Source: Nymphalis io
Lineage: Eukaryota > Arthropoda > Insecta > Lepidoptera > Nymphalidae
DNA: 64,000 bases
Direction: 5' to 3'
Assembly: GCF_905147045.1 (NCBI RefSeq)
Contig: NC_065898.1
Coordinates: 248,001 to 312,000 of the forward strand
Both the position numbers and the translations under genes were made by a program. Shown here piece by piece: positions 41,205 to 53,342 of this stretch (position 1 is the stretch's first letter; every line of letters begins with the position of its first letter). Below the pieces are notes generated by a model. That model saw nothing but the letters and a program-made list of their open reading frames with translations, searched no databases and was not told the DNA's origin.

Positions 41205-41330
41205 TATGCAGCGTTGCAGTTTGAAGGGTGGGCGTAATTACGAGGGACATAGAATCTTAGATTTCATGCTTGACAGCGCATGACATTATAAGAATTGGGG
41301 TATTGTTCCTCCAAAGAGAAACATTGTCTT
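41205..41330 (+). mobile_element. Heavily degraded SINE-A
   Basis: GTTGCAGTTTGAAGGGTGGGCGTAATTACGAGGGACATAGAATCTTAG...TGACAGCGCATGACATTATAAGAAT keeps SINE-A order with deletions. Confidence 0.6.
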
Positions 41331-42479
41331 AGGTACAGTGACCAAAATGTACAAGTATTTTTAATTGGTAGTTACAAATATGAAATCCAAAAACAAAATT
41401 AAAATAAACATTATTTCTCTATGAGTTTTGTATTCGCGTCGAAATTTTTTTAGATTTCAATTAATGTCAGCTTGGTAATATCTAAATATATGTTTAATCC
41501 CAAGAGATGAAAGCGTCACCGGTAGTCGATAACCTGAACGTTAATAGCTACCGGTAGCGAGCTAAGCAACAGCGCTCCTCATGTCATATCAAAATAAATC
41601 TCTTGATCTATACATTTCTGGAGTAGAATGTTGACATTCGATAGCGTCGCTTCCTCGCTCAATTACTTGTCGACTCTATTTCGTTTTATCGCTCGTAAAA
41701 CCAAACATCATTCACAACAATGTGTAACATTAATTACTGTCAAGAAATGCTTACTGCTGAGCTCGATCAACGTAATAAATACTGGTTATTTAATGAATGG
41801 AAAATAATGAACAGTTATTGATGTAACTTTGAGTAATATGGAGATAATAACCGTAAGAACCAAGTATAAATTTTAATTGAGGGAATAAAATTGCATCAGC
41901 CGTTTATATTAAATGTTATATTTTCTGATTTGAAGAAGGAAAATAATTTGGAATCTCGTGCTATTTATATCGAAGAAAACTTATTTAAAACTCTTACATT
42001 ATTATTTCAATATTATCTGTTTTTGTGGCATTATTTGATTGAGCTATTAATTTTGTATAAGTATCTTATTTGTCAACCTGTAAAATATTTGTACGGTACG
42101 TCTGACCTGAATTTATGCTCTCCAAGCAGCTGAGAAGTTTGCATAAACAATGAAGAAACAACTCAACACACAGAATAATAGACTTTAACTATTCGAGTTA
42201 CTGTTGTTACAGTTTGGTGTAACACGAGGTCGTTTTTATGTTTATACCAAGCGGGCTTCCACTACATTTGCTATACGCCTAATTAAAGATTTGTTCAAGC
42301 ACTACAATTTATCTCTTCTGTCCCCAACTCTCCTTACGGGAGATAAACAATATCCTAATGACGAGTAAATTAATTGACGTTTTGACATTTTGCTAAAGAA
42401 AACTTGATATCCATATTATTTAATAAAGTATTCATATAGCTCTGTTGTTTACTCTCTGATTTTATTAACTTACCAGTAT
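41331..42479. other. Stretch without gene
   Basis: It includes ACCGGTAGTCGATAACCTGAACGTTAATAGCTACCGGTAGCG (41519-41560), in which CCGGTAG occurs twice. The 80-codon frame at 41891-42133 has no recognisable family. Confidence 0.35.
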
Positions 42480-42665
42480 TTCCACTGGGAAACAGCAATA
42501 CTTTGTGTTATTACAGGTACTGGGGATAAACTGTTTTAGATACATATACATACACCATATATATATGGTGTATTAGTAGAGTCAGGGGTGAATCATACAG
42601 CACCAGTGTATATAGGTGTAGATTACTTACGATCTGGTGGCACCTTTGCTTGTGTTTCTTCCTAA
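42480..42665 (+). mobile_element. Possible very old SINE-A
   Basis: CACTGGGAAACAGCAATACTTTGTGTTATTACAGGTACTGGGGATAA and later GATTACTTACGATCTGGTGGCACC resemble spaced SINE-A pieces. It is interrupted by a 24-bp palindrome. Confidence 0.4.
42550..42573. repeat. 24-bp perfect palindrome
   Basis: ATACACCATATA is followed directly by its inverse TATATGGTGTAT with no spacer. Confidence 0.85.
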
Positions 42666-43662
42666 AAAATTTGAGAAATAGTTTTAAAAAAAAAACAGTT
42701 CTTATTCAATTGATTTCTCTCCCAAATGACTCAATCACCCGCGTCTGAAGCAGCATATAAATTATTCTAAGACATATACGCGAGAATAACAGAATTTGAA
42801 TTTTGCCATCCATTTAACTGCGGAACCCTAAATATACACAAATAGGTAATAAAAGCGTAAATGTCTCTGATATACGCAGCACATCAATGAATTTCAAGCA
42901 AAGAAAGTTTCCTCAAGAACGTTACACATGACTTCATGAATTTCATCAGCATCTATCTCGTTCCCTCAGCATTCGTTTCGCTCGCACACAATCTCCATTA
43001 TATGGATAAAGTGACATTGAGCGTAAGATTGGTGGCGAAGTGTACATCCAAACATCACAGCTGTTTAAGCCATTGTTAAACGATTTTGGACCTTATATGT
43101 ATAGGGGTTGGGAGAAGTAATATTTATGTAAGTCGGTTGAATATTTCGGTCGAATGTAAGGAAGTGTTTTCCTGTGAGAGTAACTCGCTATCTTCAAGGA
43201 CTGCATTATAGCGGCATTGCTTAGAATTTTTGGGTTCAGAGAGCTTCTATCGCCCTTATTATCGTTATCATCGGTTACTCATGTTGAATTTTAATAAGAA
43301 CTCGAGTTCTTTTGGTTCACATTTCCTGGATTACATAAAGATAACGATAGATGGATTACATAAACATAGATAGGATTAATATTGTTGCTTAAGCGAACCC
43401 AAATACTGGTTGGAATTTTTAGGATAAATAATTCGAAAGACGAAATCGTTCATCGGATTTAAAGTCAATAATACAAGACAAGACGAGCCGTAATACAAAA
43501 GCTTCGAGTGTTTCACGTACAAATACATGACACGATTTAAATGTCTCGTTACACATAACTATCAGTTGCCGATGTACTATAACGATTCTTTAATTATGTG
43601 AACCGGACATTAATATCATTTCACTTACGTAAATTATCGAACAATAAAGATTATATCCTAAT
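42666..43662. other. Stretch without gene
   Basis: AT-rich; no repeat or coding signal recognised. Confidence 0.35.
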
Positions 43663-43705
43663 TAATATAGGCGTTAGCCCAGCAGTGGGACATATGCCGG
43701 CTGTA
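43663..43705 (+). mobile_element. SINE-B tail scrap
   Basis: TAGGCGTTAGCCCAGCAGTGGGACATATGCCGGCTGTAAT is the SINE-B 3' end only. Confidence 0.7.
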
Positions 43706-43969
43706 ATATTATATATAATATCATCGAGTATATATATTTCACTTTGTATTAAATGAAACTTTCCTAAGTTACATCAACACATTTTTTAAATATAATCTTT
43801 TAAGGTTTCACCGTAACTACTAAAGTGCATAACATAAGTATATTATTTAATTGTATTTGATGACTGTTAACGTACTATAAATTTAATCATGTGAAATAAA
43901 AACGTATGTTTTCTCGAAATAGTATAATTGTACTGTAATAATGTACTGTAAATAGCAATTAAAAAAAAC

Positions 43970-44055
43970 CCCGGTGAGTTTCTTTCGCCGGTTCTTTTCA
44001 GGTCTGAGTTGTTCTTTCCGAAACAGTAGTAATTTTTAGTACAATCGATTTGATT
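43970..44055 (+). repeat. Family E fragment
   Basis: CCGGTGAGTTTCTTTCGCCGGTTCTTTTCAGGTCTGAGTTGTTCTTTCCGAAACAGTAGTAATTTTTAG matches family E in an alternative subtype. Confidence 0.65.
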
Positions 44056-45372
44056 TGAAAATTCAAACAGCTTGTCGCAACAACGAATAATATATATTAT
44101 CTGTTTTTATATTGATACGATAATATTAAAAACATTTGTCAAAATAAAAATTTCAGTAAATAATATTCTTTCAATGTAATCCTTATCATAACTGTGTTTA
44201 TCTTTCGTAAGTACATATTTACGTTCGCTCGCACCTAACGTACTTAATCCTTATATACTTTAATCACATAATAAATCTTTAATGACATTGTTTCTCTGTT
44301 ATTCTCATCTTATTTAACTAAGCGGGCAAATGCAGTGTATTGTTATGTTGTTCGACAAAATATCAATCACTTTTTTTTAATAAACTGACTTTACTAATCA
44401 TTAAACGCTAATATATATGTGTATTAGACACTTGTGTCTTGATATTAAAGTATGCAAATTACCTCAGCAAATCATATCAGTGGACTTATTTGTAAATTAT
44501 GTACTCAACAATTCAATAATCAAGTAATTTAAGTTGCTTAAATCTTTCCTAAATTTAATCAAAACAATATACCTTTAGGACAATTTGAAAACTGTAATTC
44601 TCTTAAGGATATAGACAAAAAAACAGTTTGCCTAAAACTTATTTAATACTTCTTTTTATGTTAACTTAAATTGTTATAAAAAAATCCATATATAATATAA
44701 TTGCGTATATTGTTGCCCGGATACTGACCCTTTTTTATGTCCGTAGAAATATTTTTTGCGTCGTCAGAAATAGTCACGGACAGATGGTTTTTTTTTTTAA
44801 ATCATTCTAATTATGTGATCCGTTATTTTGCTAAAGTTCGCTAAAAATATATTTTATATATCATTGTTATGAGCCATATACACATGTACGTATGTATATA
44901 TAAGTAAAACGAGTTTGTTTCGAGCCGATTTTATCATTATTATCGATATAAATAATACTTTCAATTTGTAAACTGTGTGTTATATTTCTTTGGACGTATC
45001 ATGTGAAAGTTACTGATCAGTTTTAAATGTAATACATTATACAATAGACCAGCTAGCCGTGAGGCTTCGCATACGTTGAACAAGGGTCAAAATAAAACGT
45101 TTATTTCGTAATATTATACAAATAACTTTATTGGTTTACGTGGCGCACACCTGTAAAGTTAACAGACGACATGATTTTTTTCGAAATCATCAGCATATTT
45201 CAGCCAATTTACCCAAACATTAATGAATTGATACTTAAAGCTTCCTTTTATAATATTTAGTGATTTCTACTTAACTTTAAACCGGTTCAACTCGTTAAAT
45301 AGAAATTTTAGACTCTCTTTTTGTGGTGGTTATAATACAATTTATTTACGTAAAAACATGCAAAATATTTTT
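44056..45372. other. AT-rich stretch without gene
   Basis: Near 45050-45300 a block starting GACCAGCTAGCCGTGAGGCTTCGCATACG could be the end of an H-like element on the minus strand. The rest is unrecognised. Confidence 0.3.
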
Positions 45373-45600
45373 TATGGAATAAGTAGGGGGTTGCCGGACA
45401 GGCAAATGGGTCACCTGAAAGTAAGACCACCACCGTTCATAGACGTTGGCGCTGAAGAAATACTAACCTTTTCTTACGTAGATGAGATGTTATGCCCCTT
45501 GCCTGTAGTTACACTGAAATACTCAACCTTCAAACCGGAACACGGTAGCGGTAAATAATCTGATGAGTGGGCGCTACCTTCCCAGACGGGCATGTGTAAA
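45373..45600 (-). mobile_element. SINE-A, diverged subfamily
   Basis: TTTTATGGAATAAGTAGGGGGTTGCCGGACAGGCAAATGGGTCACCTGAAAGTAAG...CCTTCAAACCGGAACACGGTAGCGGTAAATAATCTGATGAGTGGGCGCTACC is a SINE-A relative. The GGGGTTGCCGGACAGGCAAATGG and GTTGGCGCTG forms differ from the main family. Confidence 0.78.
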
Positions 45601-47165
45601 CCTTCTTAAGTAATTGACTGTATTAATTTATTTGTGCATATTAATATTTTTATATATACTAATGAAAGTATCTTTTAAGAATATTAAAATATATATCCCA
45701 GGGGTAAATACCACGCGACCGCAGTCTCGGTAGATCGTGTGAGTAACATGCGACATTGTGAAATGTTATCGAACGCCGAAATCAGGGCGTTGACCGATAA
45801 CAAAGATAAAGAATCGTACAAACCATATTCATACATAAATTTCAAATGCATAAATAAGGCAATTTATATAATATTACTCTAATTTAACTAATGATGTATT
45901 CATTTGTTTTTATTTGAAAATCAATTAAACTCGATGATTAAATTAAACTCATAATTTAATAATTTTTTAAGACAACTATTCTAAATTTAATAGAAAGTAT
46001 ATAAAAAGCGATTGAGTTTTATTATTAAATATTTCTTTATCATATAGCAAATTATGAGTAATTACAAAACTTTATAAAAAAATTCGATGCTGAGTTTCTT
46101 TCTACTACCTACCTAGTCGGGCTTATATAAAATGTGAATTAGCGAATAATATGGTTCTCATTGGAACGTACTTAGGACCTAGCTAGGCTAGAGAGCTATA
46201 TCACCAGTACGCCCGCATATTAGATGTCCGTTGGTCTAGTCCATATTTATCAGTTAAGCGCAAACGTTAATAGCATGATAAGGGCCCCCTGTATTCCAAC
46301 AGCTGATCGCAGAACTATGTAAGATACGCCTTACGCCATCCACTAAGGCCCCTTTCTGACATTAAGACATTTCTTCATAAGATGATGTTGTGTTTGTGAC
46401 ACTACAGAAATTTTCACAGGATATCCGTGATTTGTTCTTCATCTGGGGTTCAATAATTTATCATAAGCAGTTATGCTTAGAACTATTGGATAATTTCATC
46501 AAAAATATTGTCTTATATAATGCCTACAGCATTATTGTCTCTCAATAGTGCTCGATACAGTCTCATTATAATTTTACATTGTATATATGTATATAATATT
46601 TTCTAAATAGCTAAAACCATGTACTTAATAAGACAACTTTATTATGTTCACAATTATATTTATTTAGAGAATAAAAGTCGTATACTTCTGTGTTGAGACC
46701 GTCTTGATCATATCCGTTTGAATCCTTACCCGTCTCGGGTTCGTCTTGGAACTGTGCGGGGGATGATATTATGTACTAGACAACAGCTGTTCGGGGACAA
46801 AAAATATTAATAATGCTCTTTCTTATTTACCGCGCACATTAACTTACACGCTTTACGTAATAAATTCTTTGGTTTATTATGTTTCCGTAGTTAAATTAGG
46901 AAATGTTATGATTTACCTGAATAATTTACCGATTGTAAAAGTCGTTATAGTATCTTCTGTCTAAATGGGTACTTACAAAGCAAGACGCCATTTTGAGGCA
47001 AAGCTCTTCTTTATAATAGACGCATAATAATATACTTTATTAAAGTCGTCTGTAAAGGCAGAATTTACAATTCGGAAATTAAGAATCTAGATTCTAGCGA
47101 GTAGAACCGGAAGGAGAAGGAAGAAACTCAATATATACCGTACATGAGCATAAGCAAGTAAATAT
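45601..47165. other. Long stretch without gene
   Basis: AT-rich. Blocks at 46160-46450 and 46680-46790 are GC-richer (GGGCCCCCTGTATTCCAACAGCTGATCGC; CCTTACCCGTCTCGGGTTCGTC) but match no family in the window. Confidence 0.35.
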
Positions 47166-47167
47166 AT

Positions 47168-47463
47168 ATTTTTTTTTTTTTATAGAATAGGAAGGTGGAC
47201 GAGCATATGGGCCACCTGATGGTAAGTGGTCACCAAACGCCCTTAGACATTGGCATTGTAAGAAATGTCAACCATCGCTTACAGCCAATGCGCCACCAAC
47301 CTTGGGAACTAAGATTTTATGTCCCTTGTGCCTGTAATTACACTGGCTCACTCACCCTTCAAACCGGAACACAACAATATCAAGTATTGCTGTTTTGCGG
47401 TAGAATATAGGATGAGTGGGTGGTACCTACCCAGACGACCTTGCACAAAGCCCTACCACCAGT
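47168..47463 (-). mobile_element. Near full-length young SINE-A
   Basis: A T14-15 run is followed by TATAGAATAGGAAGGTGGACGAGCATATGGGCC and the whole element to GCCCTACCACCAGTAAA, with the ATAAAATCTTAG variant. It is almost identical to the copy at 20189-20488. Flanks AGTAAATATATAT and AGTAAATTATATT may be an imperfect target duplication. Confidence 0.93.
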
Positions 47464-47604
47464 AAATTATATTAGGCGTTTTCGTAAAACTCTTGGCTTT
47501 GGCAATTAATACTTTTATTTTATTATAGGGTGGGGGCAGGTGGTCCTTTTCTGTAACTGTTATTTAATTATATATGGTCGATAATGTCATCTCATTTGTG
47601 AAAA

Positions 47605-47735
47605 CGCTGGTTTCTTTTAGTAGAATCTTCATTCCGAGCCGCTGGTAGCTTTATATTTAAATGAGTACTGTAAATCACGACGAAGGTGCCTGGAAAAACA
47701 ATTTTGAATGAAGAATTTTTGAATTTTTTTAAATA
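47605..47735 (+). repeat. Family E fragment with TTTGAATTTTT tail
   Basis: CTGGTTTCTTTTAGTAGAATCTTCATTCCGAGCCGCTGGTAGCTTTATATTTAAATGAGTACTG...GACGAAGGTGCC...GAATTTTTGAATTTTTTT shows the E motif and its usual downstream tail. Confidence 0.65.
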
Positions 47736-47934
47736 TAAAAAGGAAGTAAATACTTCCTTTGGCTGTCCTGACTGGTAGTATATTGTTACTTTTAAGGGAT
47801 TGTCGAGCAGAAGTCTTCAGACAAAGGTGACCGACCACTATAGAGAACCACTACAGAATACATGTCTATATTTCTTATGAATAAACTAAATATGCGATAC
47901 TTTAAACTTTCTATAGACTTTGACAAGCAATATT

Positions 47935-48165
47935 GTAAGGCCTTAAAGCCCTGGGCAACACTCAGTATTGCTTTGTTCTCTTTTAGATGGTGAGAGAGCT
48001 AATGTAATTACAGATACATAGCACACACACAGCCATAAATCCTGTATGTGTCTGCGCATTGATGCAGTATGAAGCGACATATTTCTTAAATGTCAACGTC
48101 TGAAGGCACCATTGACCACTTACCATCAATCAATGGCTTCATCAGCCTCCCTCAAATAATAAATA
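47935..48165 (+). mobile_element. Old SINE-A
   Basis: GGCAACACTCAGTATTGCTTTGTTCTCTTTTAGATGGTGAGAGAGCTAATGTAATTACAGATACATAGCAC...TTCTTAAATGTCAACGTCTGAAGGCACCATTGACCACTTACCATCA follows SINE-A order. Confidence 0.7.
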
Positions 48166-48904
48166 TATATATATATCTTAACTATTAACGGGAGTTTGTT
48201 AATCATATTGTTTATCGTGACTCACCTTATCTAGTTGAAAATTGATTTATTTTTAATATTAACCGATTTCAAAAGAGAAGGAGATACATCTTCAATTTGA
48301 TATTTATTTTTTTGTATAATTAGAATTAAGTTACACGATTTATTTAGAAAATGCAATCGCTCTAATTTTTTAATGTAACTGGTTTAAACCAGTTCTCTGT
48401 AAGTAGCCATTAAGATTTAGGACAGTTAAGAAATTTGTACACGCTACCTTTGATCGTTGATTTAATTTTGGTGTAAAATGTAAGATTTCTTTAATTAAAC
48501 TCCGACTTAAGTTTTACTCTTAAGTTTTTCTATGTATATTATTGAAAATTGATATTTGGAAATAGTTTTTAGTGTTTAAAATTCAAATTAAAAACACATT
48601 TATAAATAAAAATATGTTTTTTTCAAGTAGTACTTATGAATCGCCATGTTACAGTAATAAATTGAATATAAAGCTAACAACGGCACGAATGTAGATGGAG
48701 AAAACTGACGATAAAAAGAGTTTTCTTAAATGAAATACATACATAGTCAACTATAATAAATGTATATATTATAGTTATCAGATATATATTCTTATAATGT
48801 AGGAATATTATATATTATTCTATTTTTTAACATATACTTTAAGTTTATTGAAAGGCAAAGTTATCCTATATGAACAAAGAAAATATACATCGCTAAGCAT
48901 TGTC
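48166..48904. other. AT-rich stretch without gene
   Basis: No coding or repeat signal apart from a short TA run near 48165-48176. Confidence 0.35.
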
Positions 48905-49065
48905 ACGTAGTAATATTGTGTTCTGTCAGTGTAATTAAAGGCAAAGACATATAATATCTTAGCTCCCAAGGTTGGTTCCACAGCGCTGTAATTGATGGCG
49001 GTGGAGACCGCTCAGCATCAGATGTGCCACTTGCCAATCTACCTATCTAATACAATAATAAAAAA
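48905..49065 (+). mobile_element. Old SINE-A
   Basis: ACGTAGTAATATTGTGTTCTGTCAGTGTAATTAAAGGCAAAGACATATAATATCTTAGCTCCCAAGGTTGG...CAGCATCAGATGTGCCACTTGCCAATCTACCTATC is SINE-A with internal losses. Confidence 0.75.
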
Positions 49066-49744
49066 TACACTTTGTATCCTTAGTGATTATGGTTCGAAAC
49101 ACACAATCAAAAGAAAAGCTTGTAGAGAGTAAATGAACATTTAAGCTCCCCACACCCATGCGGAGCAAGATCAAAAAGAAATCGCAAAAGCAATAAAAGC
49201 GCCATCAATCAGTGCGCTCGTAAACCACGGCGGGTGGTTCCGTATGTTTATTTGATCCTAACTCTAAGCGCAGGCCTATTCCTAATCTAGGAAGCAGTAA
49301 AACCTTGAGGGCGGATCGGTAATAAAATCCTAATCGAATTAGTTTCAGCAATTTTTTTGTATTAAATTTATATTAAACGTTTTTTTTCGTCCCCGTTCTG
49401 TCCGGGACTTCAAGTATCTATAAATAAAATGACAATAACGCAAGTATCACTCTTCTATCTTTTATTTAGATAAATAATATCTTATTATCGTTCTGAAAGT
49501 CGCTAACATTTCTCTGGATTCAAGGAATACAGTTTAATCGTATGTGATGCGTTATCTATCTGAGTCTCATTATATTTTCACATGTTTTATTTTTGCAATA
49601 AGTATATAATACGTATGTACATATAGAAATGTATTAAGGAGTCGTGGATACAAAAAGTCGATTGATTGACTGTTTAGTTTGCATTCCATTGGACCTCGGG
49701 ACATGTAGCCTTATAACTTAGCAATAGACCAACGAGGCTTTAAG
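49066..49744. other. Stretch without gene; candidate regulatory patch
   Basis: Positions 49140-49330 (GCAATAAAAGCGCCATCAATCAGTGCGCTCG, TAAACCACGGCGGGTGGTTCCG, GGATCGGTAATAAAATCCTAATCG) stand out. The strings resemble Exd/PBX (ATCAATCA), posterior Hox (CAATAAAA) and Runx (AACCACG) sites. This is inference from motifs only. Confidence 0.28.
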
Positions 49745-49756
49745 CTACATTACTTT

Positions 49757-49880
49757 AATTGGTGGTAGGGCTTTATTCCCTTACAAGTCTCGGATGAAAA
49801 CGGATGAAATTATGGTAGTGAGGGAATATAGAGTGCACTTGTGTTTGCGCATAAACTTATTTAATATAAAATGTCCTCCA
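49757..49880 (+). mobile_element. SINE-A start joined to SINE-D body
   Basis: TTAATTGGTGGTAGGGCTTTATTCCCTT (SINE-A 5' end) runs into sequence ending GGTAGTGAGGGAATATAGAGTGCACTTGTGTTTGCGCATAAACTTA, which belongs to SINE-D. It is either a nested insertion that has decayed or a template-switch chimera. Confidence 0.5.
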
Positions 49881-50019
49881 CAAGACATTACAACATAAGA
49901 CGCTCCCGAAAAATGGTTTAATAGGTTCAGCGGTAAACAAATCACATAGCAATATAAACATTGCGGCTTCGATGCTTAGCACACTTAGTGTAAAGGAAAT
50001 AGGTTTAGAGCGTTTTACT

Positions 50020-50240
50020 ATCGCCCACTTACCAGTATTATTACTATATATTAAGATTTTGGATTGCTGTGTTTAGGTTTCATGAGCTAATGAGTTAGTG
50101 TAATTACACTGGTACAATTTCACTCGTAGTAATTACAACGTAAACGAAAGGCTTTTTTTACAATTGTGATTATGTCGCTCAAGTTCATTAACCAATTTTG
50201 ACAGTGGTGACCACATACCACCGGATTATATTCGCTTAAG
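50020..50240 (+). mobile_element. Very old SINE-A
   Basis: ACCAGTATTATTACTATATATTAAGATTTTGGATTGCTGTGTTTAGGTTTCATGAGCTAATGAGTTAGTGTAATTACACTGG and later AGTGGTGACCACATACCACCGGAT keep SINE-A order at low identity. Confidence 0.5.
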
Positions 50241-50769
50241 TATTTAAACATTGCAAAATACAAAGTAAAAGTAAGTAATATTCTAAGCAAATATCCATCG
50301 CAAATATACATTTAACAGAAAAAAACCTGATACCAGAGATTAGTAAATAACAACAGACAATAATATCGTAACAGGTAGCATGTTATAAATATGTGTTATG
50401 TATTTATATTTGTCAAATTGCATCCATAAAAAAAATTTAATAAGACGTATAACTCAAAGATTTTGATCTGATTAAAAAAATTCAATAATATCATTGTATG
50501 AATATAACACAATAGCTCTACACAATGCCAACCGGGGAATCGAATACACCCGCACTGAACCGCAGGTTGATGGAAAAAAAATTACGCGTGACCGTTTTAG
50601 CGTGTGACGGGATCAGGGTTCCCTGGTGAGTAGGTTTGTTTATATAGTAATTTTATATGTAAATTCAACTTGACTGTAATTTGTTATTATTTGTTTTTTT
50701 TTTTAATATTTGATGTTAAAAATAAATTATACACGACCAATACATACTTATATTGATTGAATAATTAGA
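50241..50769. other. AT-rich stretch without gene
   Basis: No repeat or reading frame recognised. Confidence 0.35.
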
Positions 50770-50945
50770 ATTGTTACGTTCCGGTGTGTCAGGTAAGTAT
50801 GTACGAGCGAGTGTAACCTAGTACGAGGGACATGACACCCCACTGCTAAAGATTCGTGGCGCATTGGTAATGTAAGGAATGGTTAATATTTCTTACAGTT
50901 TCAAAATCTTTGGGCTGATCTACTGCCTACCTATTTAAAATTCAA
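50770..50945 (+). mobile_element. Old SINE-A
   Basis: TGTTACGTTCCGGTGTGTCAGGTAAGTATGTACGAGCGAGTGTAACCTAGTACGAGGGACATGACACCCC...GTGGCGCATTGGTAATGTAAGGAATGGTTAATATTTCTTACAGTTTC is SINE-A with the 3' end lost. Confidence 0.7.
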
Positions 50946-51261
50946 ATAAAATAACTTACTAACATTAATTCTTGGTGGTGCTTTCAGCATTAAGCCCGTC
51001 GTTTGTACAATAGTTTTGTGTTCTGTAATAAAGTGCTAAATAAACAAATACATATTTTTAAATTGAAAAGTATTGAATTAAATTGTTCCAAACAAGGCGA
51101 CCGATATTGAATTAATTTGCATAATTTGAAGCAAAAGGAAGATAATCAAATTCAAGTAATTCAGCACAAAGTTGCTTCCATTGAAACATCGTTCTTAAGT
51201 CTTAACTCATTTTAAAAAGTTTAAAAAATCTACGGAACCATGGACGAATTGTATTTTTTTT
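50946..51261. other. Stretch without gene
   Basis: AT-rich; nothing recognised. Confidence 0.35.
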
Positions 51262-51335
51262 GAATACATGTGCGGGATTGAACCTGTCACCCTCCACCTT
51301 AGATCACAAGACCAATACCATTGTATTCGTTCTCT
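51262..51335 (-). mobile_element. tRNA-like SINE head, family unknown
   Basis: On the minus strand, GGTGGAGGGTGACAGGTTCAATCCCGCACATG contains a good B box (GGTTCAATCCC). The A box is unclear and no matching body is visible. Confidence 0.45.
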
Positions 51336-51778
51336 GGAGCGCGGCATTGTAACGTTGCAATGTTTTTTTTTATAACAAAAGTCTACAGAATCAGCACGTA
51401 TTTTGACTTACTTTTTAAATATATAAGCAAAGTTTTACATAAAACGCTAATGTTGTTGATACTTATATAAAAAAAAAACATATTAAAGATCAAAATAAAT
51501 GATATAAGCGGATATTTCACTACACGGTATTCAGTGCCCTGTGGCAAGGGTGGGCGTGGTCGCTGACGAGGGATCAGCTTATTACACTAGCCAGTGGATA
51601 TAGCACCGGCGCAGTTGCGAACTGTCACCTGCATTGTCGAAGCTACAAACTAATACCTTTGCCGTAGCCGTTTCAGTTTCTATCGTGACAATTAAAAAAA
51701 AACAAAGATCTCGGTGAAGGAATACTTAATTACATGGATTTTATTCTAATATACAGGTACTTAGTGTAGTCTATGTTT
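51336..51778. other. Stretch without gene
   Basis: A GC-richer block at 51535-51680 (CCTGTGGCAAGGGTGGGCGTGGTCGC...GCACCGGCGCAGTTGCGAACTGTCACC) is not a repeat that I recognise. Confidence 0.35.
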
Positions 51779-52005
51779 AACTGGTGGTAGGGCTTTATGC
51801 AACCTCGTCTAGGCTACCACCCACTCATCAGATATTCTACCGCAAAACAGCAGTACTTGGTATTGTTGTGTTCCGGTTTGAAGGGTCAGTGAGTCAGTGA
51901 AATTACAGGCACAAGGTACATAACATCTTAGCTCCCAAGGTTAACATTTCTCACAATGCCAATGTGTTAGTGACCACTTACCATTAGGTCGCCCCTTAAA
52001 TCGTC
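51779..52005 (+). mobile_element. SINE-A with internal and 3' deletions
   Basis: AACTGGTGGTAGGGCTTTATGCAACCTCGTCTAGGCTACCACCC through GAAGGGTCAGTGAGTCAGTG and TAACATCTTAGCTCCCAAGGTTAACATTTCTCACAATGCC to CACTTACCATTAGGTCGCCCC. The GGTGGCGCATTGGCGATGTAAGCGATG segment is deleted and there is no A tail. Confidence 0.88.
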
Positions 52006-53342
52006 ATATTAATCGTTTATATTTTTGCAGATGCCTGAAAGTGCGTCCGAGTGGAAAAAAAATAGCAGATTACAATAGAAAAACCGGATGCGGCTCCATT
52101 TTTTATAATTATAAAGGATTCTTCAACACGTTCTATTTGCTGTTGTCGATGCAAACTAAGAGATTCTGTATGTATGTAAAAACTAGCACAAATGACTCTG
52201 TCGCAGTCGTATCAATTTTAAATTGTACAACATTTTATCGAAAAATTATTAATAACAATTTCAATGGTCTAGAATTCCTACACTGCCAGATACGAATACA
52301 GCAGTACCATACTTATTTTTAGGTAATAGTGAATTGGAATTAAATAAAAATGTAATAAATTCATCCTGGATGAATGATTCGAGATCAGGCGTGTAGTAGA
52401 GAACGCCTTTGATACCAAAGGTAACCAATTTTATCATCTAGTGTATACTAGCGTCCTGATTCAGAGTGTTGAGGCAACTGCTGAACGATTTCATTAGAGA
52501 AGGAAAATTTGATTTTCAATACGAAATGATTGAATAAAGCACCCATGTAATAAAGCTGCCCTTATATATTAAAGAAAAAACACAAATTAAACATTTAAAG
52601 TACCTGTAGTAAAATAGTAAAAAAAATTATTGGAAGGAAGTAGATTAACGTATAACATATTGTAAAACAATAAAATAAATTCCATGTTAATATATTTTTT
52701 TACATTATTTTCTGGTCCACTAGTGGGTCGCTCATAACTCAACAAAATTTCGTTCTAGACCCTAGAAAACTGAGTGCTTCGAAGTACCACAAAGAGCGCT
52801 TCGACGAAACGACCTATAAAAAATATTTGTAATCAAAATTTTTAAATACATGTTTTGGTGTGAAACCGTAACAAACATATATATAAACTTTCGCATTTAA
52901 AATATTGGAAAATAAATACCTACCTACTGTTCAATTTGAAAAATTCGAACAATACAAGCTGGTTATGTAGCTACACGTAACGTTTTCAAATCTTTGGCAT
53001 AATTAATACGCATATTTTTTTTTCACACTTTATTGTAGCCTTTATTTTTTTATAAATTTCCAAAAAGCTTTGCAACCTATAAAGCTATATGATTTTTTTA
53101 TAGTTTTTATGTTCTTTCTGCCAGAAATGCGGCATTTCTTTATATATTTCAATAATATGTGCTAAGACATTTTTTCTTTATTGCTCGACATCGCAAACAA
53201 CCAAACGCACTCGTGTACCCACTCGAAACGTCCGCTCACTCAGCTCGTCTTGCGACGACTCTGCTGACTGCTCCCTAGCTTCCTAAACGCTATTACGCTG
53301 ACCGGTAGTAAGGGAGTCAGGGAGCTAGGTAGACCGGGCTAT
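52006..53342. other. AT-rich stretch without gene
   Basis: A minus-strand scrap at 52862-52925 (AAACCGTAACAAACATATATATAAACTTTCGCATTTAAAATATTGG) resembles the start of an H element. The 93-codon frame at 52041-52322 has no family features. Confidence 0.35.

Noticed and set aside
47195..47410. Frames such as MDEHMGHLMVSGHQTPLDIG
   Set aside because: They are translations of SINE-A. The same peptide types recur in the SINE-A copies at 31329, 38607 and 60302, on both strands.
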